Shown here in pieces: positions 1 to 8,575 of a stretch of 64,000 bases of DNA. The notes beneath the pieces were generated by a model that saw only the letters and a program-made list of their open reading frames with translations, had not been told where the DNA came from and did not search any database. Source of the stretch: Flammeovirga agarivorans. GTDB lineage: Bacteria; Bacteroidota; Bacteroidia; Cytophagales; Flammeovirgaceae. The stretch's first letter is position 1. Every line of letters begins with the position of its first letter. The stretch is taken from NCBI RefSeq assembly GCF_012641475.1, contig NZ_JABAIL010000010.1, forward strand, positions 124,001 to 188,000. The letters are read 5' to 3'. The position numbers and the translations under genes are program-made.

Positions 1-706
1 GGAATAACTCGTCTTCAGTATTTCCTGTATATACATGACCTCCAGCAGCCTCAACAACTGCTTGACCTGCGGCTGTATCCCACTCCATTGTAGGACCATG
101 TCTATAATATAAATCTGCTTTACCTTCTGCTACCATACAGAATTTTAAAGAACTACCTACTGAAATTGATTCCGTTGCACTGTATTTACCAATGATCTCT
201 TCTTCAGCTGGGTTTGCATGTGACTTAGAACGAACAGCAACTCTATTGCCTTCTTTCCATTTCACTTCAATTGGATCTAATATTCCTGCTTCACCTTTCT
301 TCGCTCCAATACCATCAATACCAATATAGATCACTCCTTTTACAGGAACATAAACTACACCTAATACTGGTTTTTTCTCGTGAATCAGAGCTATATTTAC
401 AGTGAACTCTCCATTTCTATTAATAAACTCTTTAGTGCCATCAAGAGGATCTACACACCAATAGGTAGTCCAATCTTTACGCTCATCGTAAGACATTTCT
501 TTGCCTTCCTCAGATAAGATTGGGTATTCTAACTTAGTAAGGCCTTCCATTATTACTTCATGTGAAGCCTTATCTGCTAGTGTTAAAGGAGAATTATCGT
601 CTTTAATTTCAACGCCTAAATCTTCTTTTTGATAAATTTCCATGATTGCATGACCTGCATCAATTGCAATTTGCATACAATCCTCAGATAATTTTTCTAA
701 GTTCAT
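1..706 (-). CDS. cysQ: 3'(2'),5'-bisphosphate nucleotidase CysQ, C-terminus cut by window edge
   Basis: About 235 codons are present; the C-terminal end lies outside the window. The protein is an inositol-monophosphatase-fold enzyme. Motifs read from the minus strand are DDNSPLTLADKA, SEEGK, DPLDGTKEF and WDTAAGQA, which supply the Asp/Glu metal ligands. The DPLDGTKEF form is typical of CysQ rather than of SuhB. The family removes the 3'-phosphate from PAP or PAPS in sulfate assimilation and recycling, in the cytoplasm or at the inner membrane. The start is the ATG at 704-706, just downstream of a TATATTTG promoter element. Confident at family level; substrate is inferred. Confidence 0.9.
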   Translation of the reverse strand, partial: MNLEKLSEDCMQIAIDAGHAIMEIYQKEDLGVEIKDDNSPLTLADKASHEVIMEGLTKLEYPILSEEGKEMSYDERKDWTTYWCVDPLDGTKEFINRNGEFTVNIALIHEKKPVLGVVYVPVKGVIYIGIDGIGAKKGEAGILDPIEVKWKEGNRVAVRSKSHANPAEEEIIGKYSATESISVGSSLKFCMVAEGKADLYYRHGPTMEWDTAAGQAVVEAAGGHVYTGNTEDELF

Positions 707-733
707 TCTTTATGGATTTTGTTAATTGAGATA

Positions 734-763
734 CAAATATAAAAAATAAGTCAAGAGTGTAAA
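734..763 (-). promoter_or_regulatory. Bacteroidota-type promoter for cysQ
   Basis: On the minus strand a TATATTTG (TAnnTTTG -7 consensus) lies at 734-741. A TTTA-like -33 element sits about 18 bases upstream at 760-763. The predicted transcript starts near 727, about 20 bases before the cysQ ATG. Confidence 0.55.
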
Positions 764-768
764 CCTTC

Positions 769-1671
769 CTACATTAATACATAAGGAGTTTCTGGCTTCC
801 AAGGGTCAGGTAAATCTCTTTCTTTCAACTCATCTTTAATATTGATCTCTATCGTTCTTGAAAGAGTTAACATCGGTGTATCTGAAGATTTATCTTCAAA
901 AGGGTCTTGCAAGTAAGTGGCAATCCTTTCGATAATAAGAAAAGCCATAGCAAGTGTAACACTAGTTACCAATAACACAACACCATTAGTCTCTACCAAA
1001 CCATAGGGAACAGAAAAAATGAAAAAATAAATCAGTATCTCAAGTAACAATGTATACATACTTGGGAAGACTGTATTTTTAATTCGCTCACATTTACCCA
1101 TTGCATCCGTCAACTTACAGAGGGTGGTATCCAATTGAACTAGCTGATAAGTATCTAAATACTTCTCTTTATATAGTTTTCGTAGTAATTGACCTTGTGT
1201 AAATAACAATGCATTGGGAACATTCTTACTTGTTTTTAACTCTTCAATCTCCTCTTTGGGCAATAAATGATTGATATCCATTGTTGTATTCTGCTTCCTT
1301 AAATGCCTTGTCAAAGCAAAACACCAAGCTGCCTGACGGTATGACATTTCTGTAAGAAGTTCTTTTAACTCCGGATTATTAGGTAAGAAAGTCATGAGTT
1401 GTCTTACCCAACTTCTCGAATCATTTACTATGGCACCCCAAACTTGCCTTGCTTCCCACCATCTTTGATAAGATGAGTTGGTTCTAAAAGCCAATAGTAA
1501 AGAAATTGCTGTACCAGGGACTGTGATAATACCCAGAGGTAAACTTAAATTGCTTAACATGTGTTCATCATCTAAAATTGATAAGAACAACATATAAATA
1601 ACAATAAGTAAAACGGAGAACCATAAATCTTTGAAAAGTCTCTTCCAAGGAATGTAAAGTCTTGTAACCAT
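769..1671 (-). CDS. Bestrophin-family (UPF0187) anion channel
   Basis: The 300-residue inner-membrane protein has four hydrophobic segments at about residues 17-35, 42-62, 208-227 and 229-248. The family motif NSSYQRWWEARQVWG follows the second segment, and an aspartate-rich DPFEDKSSDTP lies after the fourth. These match bacterial bestrophin homologues, which form pentameric ion channels. The length is normal for bacterial members. It stands alone, 62 bases upstream of cysQ on the same strand. A long non-coding stretch lies on its 5' side. Ion selectivity cannot be told from the sequence. Confidence 0.88.
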   Translation of the reverse strand: MVTRLYIPWKRLFKDLWFSVLLIVIYMLFLSILDDEHMLSNLSLPLGIITVPGTAISLLLAFRTNSSYQRWWEARQVWGAIVNDSRSWVRQLMTFLPNNPELKELLTEMSYRQAAWCFALTRHLRKQNTTMDINHLLPKEEIEELKTSKNVPNALLFTQGQLLRKLYKEKYLDTYQLVQLDTTLCKLTDAMGKCERIKNTVFPSMYTLLLEILIYFFIFSVPYGLVETNGVVLLVTSVTLAMAFLIIERIATYLQDPFEDKSSDTPMLTLSRTIEINIKDELKERDLPDPWKPETPYVLM

Positions 1672-1862
1672 AAATTGGAATTAGAAAAAAGTAATAGTGT
1701 TTAAATTCGTATAACAAGTATATAAATTATGCTTTAATATTCTGATTTCAAAAAGTCAGCTTCATAAAATATTGTATTGCCTTTTTTTCGAAGTTTTAAT
1801 CTAACCATTTTTAGGTATTTTATAATCTAATATTTAATCCATAACATTTTATAGACATTTTG

Positions 1863-1894
1863 TTTGTGTAATACATCGCTAGTTTTTACATTTG
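1863..1894 (+). promoter_or_regulatory. Strong Bacteroidota-type promoter with no gene directly downstream
   Basis: A -33 element TTTG (1863-1866) is separated by 20 bases from the -7 element TACATTTG (1887-1894). Both sequence and spacing fit the TTTG-N19-21-TAnnTTTG consensus. Transcription would start near 1901. Confidence 0.65.
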
Positions 1895-1900
1895 ATTTGT

Positions 1901-2201
1901 GATTTTAGATACCCGAGTTTATAAAATTTAGATATTATTCTTTACCTAGTCAAACGAAAAGTATTCACTTCTTCTTGTCAAAGAATAATCTGATAAAACA
2001 GATTAGGGTAAAAAAATTAATTTTTGAAATTTGAATTCATATTCTTATTTTGAAAAATAAATTGTAATACTAAATTCACAGTTGTTTCATAAATATGAAG
2101 CGACATTTAATTAGATATAATATTATTATTAAAAAATAGATTATTAGTAGTTAGTTTATCAAAAAGACGAAAGGTTACCTCATATTGAGATAACCTTTTT
2201 T
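1901..2201 (+). ncRNA. Candidate small RNA, or terminated 5' leader of patB
   Basis: The interval runs from the predicted start of the 1863-1894 promoter to the terminator at 2170-2201, roughly 300 nt. It contains no open frame of useful length. It has local hairpins: TTCTT/AAGAA around 1970-1983, TAATCTG/CAGATTA at 1986-2005, and AAAAATTAATTTTT. A tiny frame encoding MKRHLIRYNIIIKK lies at 2095-2139. It does not resemble RNase P RNA, tmRNA or SRP RNA, and no known riboswitch core is recognisable. It could be an independent sRNA or an attenuated leader of the PLP enzyme gene at 2396. Confidence 0.4.
2170..2201 (+). terminator. Rho-independent terminator with no gene upstream on this strand
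   Basis: The stem AAAGGTTACCTCA/TGAGATAACCTTT has one mismatch and a TAT loop, and is followed by a T run. No plus-strand gene precedes it. On the minus strand the mismatch becomes a G-U pair, so it may work in both directions. Confidence 0.75.
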
Positions 2202-2395
2202 AGTTTCATAAATGCATTAATAAACCCAGTTTCTCTGAAATGATAATGTTTTCAAGAAATTTGAAAGGATATAAGAATATACCAAAACCGTTATTTTCAA
2301 TACATTACGCATTTAAGTAATTAATATTTATTCTATTTCAATAAATACGTTTATCCCTTGTATATTTATATATAGAATAAAATACGATAGATAAT

Positions 2396-3556
2396 ATGAA
2401 ATACGATTTTGATCAAATAATCAACAGAGAAGGATATTCTACTGTAAAATATGATCTTCGAGAAGTAATATTCAACGAAAAAGATATTATTCCTTTATGG
2501 GTAGCAGATATGGATTTTGCTACTGCTCCAGAAATTGTTGATGCTCTTCAAAAAAGAGTCTCGCACCCTATATATGGATACACTTTACAAAATGATGAGT
2601 TTTGGAATGCAATCATAAATTGGACCTATAAGAGACATCAATGGAAAGTCATCAAAAATGAGTTGGTGTTTGTTCCTGGTATTGTTCCGGGTTTAGGTAT
2701 GTTAGTACAAGCTTTGACAAATGTGAATGATAAAGTAGCGTTATTCTCTCCGGTATACCCTCCATTTTATGAAAATATCGAGAAAAACAAACGCGAGCTA
2801 GTCAATATCCCACTTATCAATAATGATAATTATTACTCTATAGATTTTGGTACATTTGAGGACGAATTAAAAAAGGGCTGCAAGCTTCTTATGTTTTGTA
2901 ATCCTCATAACCCCTCGGGTAGAGTTTGGAAAAAGGAAGAATTGGAAAAACTATTAGACCTTTGTGATCAATACGATTGTAATATTATTTCTGATGAAAT
3001 CCATGCCGACCTTACTCTATTTGGCAATAAACATGTTCCATTTGCATCATTATCTGCAATCGCTGAAAAAAGAGTGATCACATGCATGGCTCCGTCTAAA
3101 ACATTTAATCTAGCTGGTTTAAACTGTGCTTATTTAATCTTTAAAAACCCAAAAATCAAAAGCTTATACCTTGATGAAGTAAAACATATGCATCTAGATT
3201 TTGGAGGAACAATTGGAACCGAAGCATTAAAAGCTGCTTATAACCATGGTGAAGATTGGTATCAGGAACTTTTAAAATATATAGAAGGAAATATCAAATA
3301 TGTTCAAGAAGAATTAAAAGATACACCCATCAAAATAATGCCTATTGAGGCGACTTATTTATTATGGTTAGATTGTCGAGGTATTAATGAAAGTGCTTCA
3401 ATGATTGTCAACTTTTTTCACCAAAAGGCAAAAGTTGGCGTTCAGGATGGAAGACATTTTGGATACACTGGAGCAGGGTTTATGCGATTAAATACGGCAT
3501 GCCCCAGATCAGTACTAGAAGAAGCTATAAAAAGAATAAAAGGGAATTTAGAATAG
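2396..3556 (+). CDS. patB: PatB/MalY-type PLP aminotransferase (putative C-S lyase)
   Basis: The 386-residue fold-type I PLP enzyme has a substrate-pocket motif NPHNPSGRVW (169-178), the PLP-ring aspartate in SDEIHADL (D200), and the Schiff-base lysine K235 in APSKTFNLAG. A C-terminal arginine in GFMRLN binds the carboxylate. The MDFATAPEI and YPIYGYT-like N-terminal blocks are those of the MalY/PatB group, which cleaves cystathionine or cysteine conjugates and can transaminate. The start is the ATG at 2396. It is followed at 48 bases by a PCMD lipoprotein with no terminator between. The exact substrate is unknown. Confidence 0.88.
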   Translation: MKYDFDQIINREGYSTVKYDLREVIFNEKDIIPLWVADMDFATAPEIVDALQKRVSHPIYGYTLQNDEFWNAIINWTYKRHQWKVIKNELVFVPGIVPGLGMLVQALTNVNDKVALFSPVYPPFYENIEKNKRELVNIPLINNDNYYSIDFGTFEDELKKGCKLLMFCNPHNPSGRVWKKEELEKLLDLCDQYDCNIISDEIHADLTLFGNKHVPFASLSAIAEKRVITCMAPSKTFNLAGLNCAYLIFKNPKIKSLYLDEVKHMHLDFGGTIGTEALKAAYNHGEDWYQELLKYIEGNIKYVQEELKDTPIKIMPIEATYLLWLDCRGINESASMIVNFFHQKAKVGVQDGRHFGYTGAGFMRLNTACPRSVLEEAIKRIKGNLE

Positions 3557-3603
3557 TTTCCTATATTTACTTAAACAACAACTCTTCAATTTATTAAAAT
3601 ATC

Positions 3604-4395
3604 ATGAAATTAACCTTCAAGCTCTTAAGTCTAGGCCTATCATCTTTATTATTATTTAGCTGTGACAGTGATAGTGACGACACTCCACAAGCTGAACCTT
3701 ATTTTGAAGATAATTTAAGTCTCGATACTTGGGAAGTAACAGAATTTGGAGCAGACAAAACTTACGAAACACCCATCGGTTGGGAAACTTCAAACCCCGG
3801 AACATCTTTTTTAAGCTTTGTAAATACCACTCAGGAAACAAGTGATGTTGTTAGTGGAAGTTCTGCTAGAATGGAAACTATTGCTATTCCTTTAACTGGT
3901 ATTGCAGCAGCAACAGTATATACAGGGAAATTTCAATTGAATACTTCTGACCCCGCTCAAAGTGCTATCCTTGGCGTAGAGTATACAAAGAGACCTAAAT
4001 CGATGTCTTTTAATTACAAATACACTCCTGGAGATGAATATTTACAATTTGATGGTGCGGTAAGCTCACCTGTAGAAGGTGCTGTTGACTCTTGCCTAGT
4101 CTATATGTACCTACAAAAAAGAGAAGGAGAGTCTATTCAAAGAATCGGTACAGCTGCTATGCAACATAGTGATACTGTAACAGAATGGACAAAAGAAAAA
4201 TTAGAGGTGATTTATGGTGAGATTGAGAACCCTGTACCAGGTTTTCGTTTAAGACCTGAAGAAACGGGTTGGGCTGATGCAGACGCTACTCCTACTCACG
4301 TGATCATTACTTTTACATCAACTTCGGCTGGAGACTATTTCAGAGGCGCTATCGGTAGTGTACTAATGGTTGATGATATCTCTATTGAATATTAA
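3604..4395 (+). CDS. PCMD-domain lipoprotein
   Basis: The 263-residue protein has a type II signal peptide and lipobox ending LLFSC at residue 20, then an acidic DSDSDD linker typical of surface-exposed Bacteroidota lipoproteins. The rest resembles the putative carbohydrate metabolism domain (PCMD): a GWETSNPG start, RPKSMSFNYKY in the middle, CLVYMYL, and a C-terminal GDYFRGAIGSVLMVDDI. PCMD proteins are beta-sandwich, presumably glycan-binding, proteins. The domain call is by remembered pattern. The gene sits 4 bases before an outer-membrane barrel gene, so the two are probably co-expressed and may work together at the cell surface. Confidence 0.78.
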   Translation: MKLTFKLLSLGLSSLLLFSCDSDSDDTPQAEPYFEDNLSLDTWEVTEFGADKTYETPIGWETSNPGTSFLSFVNTTQETSDVVSGSSARMETIAIPLTGIAAATVYTGKFQLNTSDPAQSAILGVEYTKRPKSMSFNYKYTPGDEYLQFDGAVSSPVEGAVDSCLVYMYLQKREGESIQRIGTAAMQHSDTVTEWTKEKLEVIYGEIENPVPGFRLRPEETGWADADATPTHVIITFTSTSAGDYFRGAIGSVLMVDDISIEY

Positions 4396-4399
4396 TTCT

Positions 4400-5161
4400 A
4401 TGAAATTTATATATCTATGGGTCGCACTTTTTAGTGTGACCTTTTTCACATCTTCACTTCAGGCACAAACTAGTGAAGAACAAAATAATGAAAAATCACT
4501 AGTTTGGGGAGGAAGGTTTAGCATTAACTTTGGTGCATCAGTACCACTCTATTTCCAGGATATTCCAAAAAGGTATTCTTGGTCTACAACATTCAACCCC
4601 TCAGTTGGAGCATATGTTGAAATTCCATTAAAAGAAGACCGAAAGTCTGTACATATTGAACTTATTTATACTAGAAAAGGAAATTCAACAGAAGCAACAG
4701 TAGAGAACCGTTACTTTAAGGTAAGCGATAATTATCAAGGTTATGTTACTGGTGATGTTCAAACCAATATCAGCCTAAACTATATTGAAATTCCTATTCA
4801 GTTTAAGACTAATCTTTCTAAAAAAGATAATGGTTGGTATGCTATCGCAGGTTTATATGTAGCTGCAATGGTCTCAGGAACATTTGATGGTATATTATAC
4901 GCTGGTGGTACATTAGAAGATATTGTAGGTAGTAGTACTGAAATAGGAAGAGACACTCCCTATGATTATAGTTCAGATTTAGTCAATTTTGATTGGGGTG
5001 CCCAATTTGGTATTCAAAAAGAAATTGGTGATCACTTCACTGTCGACACCCAAATTGCTTGGGGATTTAATGGTATATTCCCAAGAGGGTATGACACCGT
5101 AGATCCAAACCTCTTTAATTTATATGGTAAAGTAGGTGTACTTTATAAAATTGGAAAATAA
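4400..5161 (+). CDS. Outer-membrane beta-barrel protein (porin/PorT-like family)
   Basis: The frame opens at 4370, but the ATG at 4400 gives a clean signal peptide (MKFIYLWVALFSVTFF...SLQAQ) and lies just after the upstream stop, so it is preferred. The mature part alternates polar and hydrophobic residues in repeated beta strands (for example YIEIPIQFKTNLS, WYAIAGLYVAAMVSG) and ends in YGKVGVLYKIGK. This fits the Bacteroidota outer-membrane beta-barrel domain of PorT-like proteins. The length of 253 residues suits an eight-stranded barrel. It is paired with the PCMD lipoprotein upstream. Function unknown. Confidence 0.8.
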   Translation: MKFIYLWVALFSVTFFTSSLQAQTSEEQNNEKSLVWGGRFSINFGASVPLYFQDIPKRYSWSTTFNPSVGAYVEIPLKEDRKSVHIELIYTRKGNSTEATVENRYFKVSDNYQGYVTGDVQTNISLNYIEIPIQFKTNLSKKDNGWYAIAGLYVAAMVSGTFDGILYAGGTLEDIVGSSTEIGRDTPYDYSSDLVNFDWGAQFGIQKEIGDHFTVDTQIAWGFNGIFPRGYDTVDPNLFNLYGKVGVLYKIGK

Positions 5162-5195
5162 AAAAAGGAGTAAGTTAATCGCTTACTCCTTTTTT
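5161..5195. terminator. Bidirectional terminator between convergent genes
   Basis: The stem AGGAGTAAG/CTTACTCCT has a TTAATCG loop, an A run before it and a T run after it. It sits between the barrel gene (+) and the MBL/rhodanese gene (-). Confidence 0.9.
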
Positions 5196-5216
5196 AATGA
5201 AATTTTCGTTTATCCC

Positions 5217-6629
5217 CTACAGTAAAGTTGATGGGCAAACATATTCTGTTGTTTCAATTCCTGCTTCTTTAATGGCCTTGAAACCTCCTTTCACATCTAT
5301 GATATTATCAAATCCTCTTGATTTCATAATAGAAGAGGCAATCATTGAACGATACCCTCCTGCACAATGAATATAGTAAGTAGCCTCTTTATCTAGATCA
5401 CTCCATTCAGTATTAATATGATCCAAAGGCTTGTTGACCACTTTTTCATTACTTATATGTTCAGAAATATACTCAGAGTTTTTTCTAGCATCAATTACAT
5501 TAATATCATTTGCTAAACGAGATTTAAATTCATCTGCAGAGATTGATTCAATAGAATCTACTTCTTTTCCAGCAGCTTTCCATGAATTAATCCCACCTTC
5601 TAAGTATCCCAAAGTATTATCGTAACCTACTCTTGATAACCTAGTAATTACTTCTTCTTCAGATCCTTCGTCAGCAATAATTACAATTGGTTGCTTTAGG
5701 TCGACAATTAACGCACCTACCCAAGGAGCGAATCCACCTTTCACTCCAATATTAATAGAATTAGGAATAAAGCCATCCTTAAAGGTTTGTGGTGCTCTAG
5801 TATCTAACATCAATGCTCCTTCTGCATTTACAATCTCTTCAAACAACTGAGGACTTAAAGCAACATTTCCTCTATCTAGAATTTGATCAATATTCTCGTA
5901 TCCCTCTTTGTTTAACTTTACATTTTTAGGGAAATATTGAGGAGGAGTAGCTAAACCAGTGGTTACCTCTTTGATAAATTCAGCTTTTGTCATATCGGCT
6001 CTAAGAGCATAATTTGTCTTTTTCTGATTACCAAGAGTATCATGTGTCTCTTTACTCATATTTTTCCCACAAGCTGACCCTGCTCCATGTGCAGGATATA
6101 CAACTACATCGTCAGCAAGGGGCATGATTTTATTTCTAAGAGAGTCAAATAGCAAACCAGCAAGATCCTCTTGTGTTAAATCTGACTTCACGGCTAAATC
6201 CGGTCTACCCACATCTCCGATAAATAATGTATCTCCAGAAAACAAGGCCACATCTTTTCCACTCTCATCTTTTAACAAGAAAGAAGAAGACTCTTGAGTA
6301 TGTCCCGGAGTATGTAAAACCGTAATTGTGATATCACCTACATTAAACACCTCTCCATCTTCTGCGATATGTGCATCATATGATGTTTTGGCTGTTGGTC
6401 CGAAAACTATTGCAGCTCCTGTTTCCTCTGCTAAAGAAACATGTCCAGATACAAAGTCAGCATGGAAGTGAGTTTCAAAAATGTATTTAATTTTAGCTCC
6501 TTCTTTCGTTGCTTTTTCTAAGTAAGGCTTTGTTTCTCTTAGTGGGTCGATGATAACAGCCTCACCTTTGGATTCAATATAATATGCACCTTGTGCTAAA
6601 CATCCTGTGTAAATTTGTTCGATTTTCAT
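5217..6629 (-). CDS. MBL-fold persulfide dioxygenase-like protein with two rhodanese domains
   Basis: The start is placed at the ATG at 6627-6629 (MKIEQIYTGCLAQG). The longer frame to 6707 overlaps the permease gene. The protein has 470 residues. The metallo-beta-lactamase domain (1-240) carries H54, H56, D58 and H63 in THFHADFVSGH, H110, D133 and H181, the ETHE1/persulfide dioxygenase pattern. Rhodanese domain 1 (about 262-355) lacks the catalytic cysteine, with an aspartate-glycine stretch near D320 instead. Rhodanese domain 2 (about 365-465) has C422 in HCAGGYRS. The family oxidises glutathione or low-molecular persulfide to sulfite, and the rhodanese part moves sulfane sulfur. It lies 31 bases after the SulP permease, in one operon. 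Confidence 0.88.
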   Translation of the reverse strand: MKIEQIYTGCLAQGAYYIESKGEAVIIDPLRETKPYLEKATKEGAKIKYIFETHFHADFVSGHVSLAEETGAAIVFGPTAKTSYDAHIAEDGEVFNVGDITITVLHTPGHTQESSSFLLKDESGKDVALFSGDTLFIGDVGRPDLAVKSDLTQEDLAGLLFDSLRNKIMPLADDVVVYPAHGAGSACGKNMSKETHDTLGNQKKTNYALRADMTKAEFIKEVTTGLATPPQYFPKNVKLNKEGYENIDQILDRGNVALSPQLFEEIVNAEGALMLDTRAPQTFKDGFIPNSINIGVKGGFAPWVGALIVDLKQPIVIIADEGSEEEVITRLSRVGYDNTLGYLEGGINSWKAAGKEVDSIESISADEFKSRLANDINVIDARKNSEYISEHISNEKVVNKPLDHINTEWSDLDKEATYYIHCAGGYRSMIASSIMKSRGFDNIIDVKGGFKAIKEAGIETTEYVCPSTLL

Positions 6630-6660
6630 AATGCTTAGAAGTTCTATGTTTATATATGTC

Positions 6661-8397
6661 TTAAATATTTCTCTCTTTAAATTCGTTACTCTGAATCGCG
6701 CGCTCAAAGTTACGTCTTATTTCCAATTGATTACCTTTTTTATCATAATAATCTATGGCTGATTGTACATCCAGGAAAAAGTGATCCTTACCTAATCTCT
6801 GTGTTAAACCTACCCGATTAAAGAAATCTCTCACTGGACCGATCACCTCTGAAAAATAGGTACGAATTCCCTCTTGTTTGAGATCATAAATCAAATCTTC
6901 TAAAGAGGATAATGCCGTTGTATCAATATTGGATACTGATCCAAAATGTAAAACCAACAATTTTAAATCGCCTTTTTTCTGATCAATTTCACATCTTATT
7001 TTATCATAAAAATGACTACTATTTGCGAAATAAAGCTGTGCATCCTGACGAATAACAATCACATCCTCTCTCACTTCAGCATCTTTAAAGCGTTGTATAT
7101 TTCTATAGTCTTCAGTCCCCTTTAACCTGCCTAGTATCGCTATATGGGGTGTTGCTGTTCTTTTCACTAATAATAAAAGGCTTAACAACATTCCAGATAA
7201 AATCCCTTCCTGAATCCCCCATAAAAGGGTAATAAGAAAAGTAAAAAGAAGCATGTAAAAATCTTCCCTTTTCGTTTTCCAAAGAAATTTAGGGTATGAA
7301 GTATCTATAAGTCCATACACTGCAACTAAAATTATAGAGGCTATGATTGCTTTGGGAAGTGACTCAAAAAATGGTGTCAAAAACAGCAAAGTCACTAATA
7401 ACAAAACTCCACTGATTATACTTGCCAAATTTGTTTTCGCTCCCGCCTGATCATTAACAGCTGATCTACTAAACCCGCCTGTACCATGAAAAGAGCCAAA
7501 GAAAGATCCAATAATATCCCCTATTCCAAGAGCAATAAATTCTTTATTATTATCAATTTCGTATTCTCCCTTATGTCTTTGTTGAAGTGCTTTACTTACT
7601 GAAATTGATTCCATGTATGCTATCAATGCTATGGCAAATGCTGATGGAAGCAATTTCAAAACCATATCGTATGTAATGTTAGGAATACTAAATTCAGGAA
7701 ATCCACTTGGAATTTTTCCCAACACATTTATTTCCAAATTAAAAGAATACATAATCACTAACCCAACAATAACTGCTACCAAAGACCCTGGTATTCCTTT
7801 TCCGAATTTCTTTGTTAATCGTATTAATAAAATACCACTAATACCTATTAAAACTGCATACCAATTAAATTGATCAAATTGCTTGAGCGTAGAGAACAAT
7901 GTTATCAAGGTTGACGATTTATGATCTACAGATATCCCAAAGAAATTATTAAGCTGATCTATACCTATCACAAAGGCAGCTGCAGAAGTAAAACCGCTGA
8001 TCACTGGCTTACTCAAGAAATTAACTAGAAAGCCAAATTTGATCACCCCGAAAAACAACTGAATCAGTCCTATCATTAACGTTAATAATATAACTGCAGA
8101 AATATATTGATCAGTTCCTACAGCAGCTAATGAGGAAACTGCCGCTGCAATTAACATAGAATCGATCGCAACAGGCCCAACAGCAACTTGTCTTGAAGTC
8201 CCCAATAATGAATAAGTAAACTGAGGAATCATGGCTGCATAGAGGCCATAAACCGGCGGTAACCCTGCCAAGCTAGCATATGCCATTCCTTGAGGAATAA
8301 GCATAATTCCTACTGTTAAACCTGCAGATATATCGCCAGATAAATATTCTTTTTTATAATTCTTAAGCCAAGGTGCTATAAAGTATTGATTTCGCAT
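6661..8397 (-). CDS. SulP-family anion permease with STAS domain
   Basis: The preferred start is the ATG at 8395-8397 (MRNQYFIAPWLKNYKKE), matching the usual SulP N terminus; the open frame extends to 8454. The 578-residue protein starts with the SulP signature DISAGLTVGIMLIPQGMAYA. It has about 10-14 hydrophobic segments to near residue 415, then a cytoplasmic STAS domain (about 430-550) with the LHFGSVSNIDTTALSSLEDL strand-helix. The family moves sulfate and other anions. Being first in an operon with a persulfide-dioxygenase-like enzyme suggests transport of sulfate, sulfite or thiosulfate linked to sulfide detoxification. That link is inferred. Confidence 0.9.
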   Translation of the reverse strand: MRNQYFIAPWLKNYKKEYLSGDISAGLTVGIMLIPQGMAYASLAGLPPVYGLYAAMIPQFTYSLLGTSRQVAVGPVAIDSMLIAAAVSSLAAVGTDQYISAVILLTLMIGLIQLFFGVIKFGFLVNFLSKPVISGFTSAAAFVIGIDQLNNFFGISVDHKSSTLITLFSTLKQFDQFNWYAVLIGISGILLIRLTKKFGKGIPGSLVAVIVGLVIMYSFNLEINVLGKIPSGFPEFSIPNITYDMVLKLLPSAFAIALIAYMESISVSKALQQRHKGEYEIDNNKEFIALGIGDIIGSFFGSFHGTGGFSRSAVNDQAGAKTNLASIISGVLLLVTLLFLTPFFESLPKAIIASIILVAVYGLIDTSYPKFLWKTKREDFYMLLFTFLITLLWGIQEGILSGMLLSLLLLVKRTATPHIAILGRLKGTEDYRNIQRFKDAEVREDVIVIRQDAQLYFANSSHFYDKIRCEIDQKKGDLKLLVLHFGSVSNIDTTALSSLEDLIYDLKQEGIRTYFSEVIGPVRDFFNRVGLTQRLGKDHFFLDVQSAIDYYDKKGNQLEIRRNFERAIQSNEFKERNI

Positions 8398-8463
8398 TTG
8401 AAAGTGATTATCTATTACAAAGGTGGGAAAAGAAAATAATAGTTTATGTAACAATCATCACAT

Positions 8464-8496
8464 AAAAAAGAGTATCCACACTTATAGTGAATACTC
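8464..8496 (-). terminator. Terminator of the 1583-residue secreted protein gene
   Basis: The stem GAGTAT/ATACTC (8470-8475 with 8491-8496) has extra central pairing. On the minus strand it is followed by CTCTTTTTT. It lies between the end of the large gene and the permease start. Confidence 0.8.
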
Positions 8497-8575
8497 TCTT
8501 TTTCTAGTTAAAACCTAACTTATCATTGTACAAAATGATAGGTCATAAGATAAATAACAATTTAAAGTTTCTTAC

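Larger units (their letters stand above)
1672..2395. other. 724-base intergenic region without a recognisable protein gene
   Basis: This very AT-rich stretch lies between the divergent bestrophin and patB genes. It holds a plus-strand promoter (1863-1894), small hairpins (for example 1986-1992 with 1999-2005), a possible 14-codon peptide frame (2095-2139) and a terminator (2170-2201). It also has a TATATTTA box near 2361 that may serve patB. Nothing else is recognisable. Confidence 0.7.
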
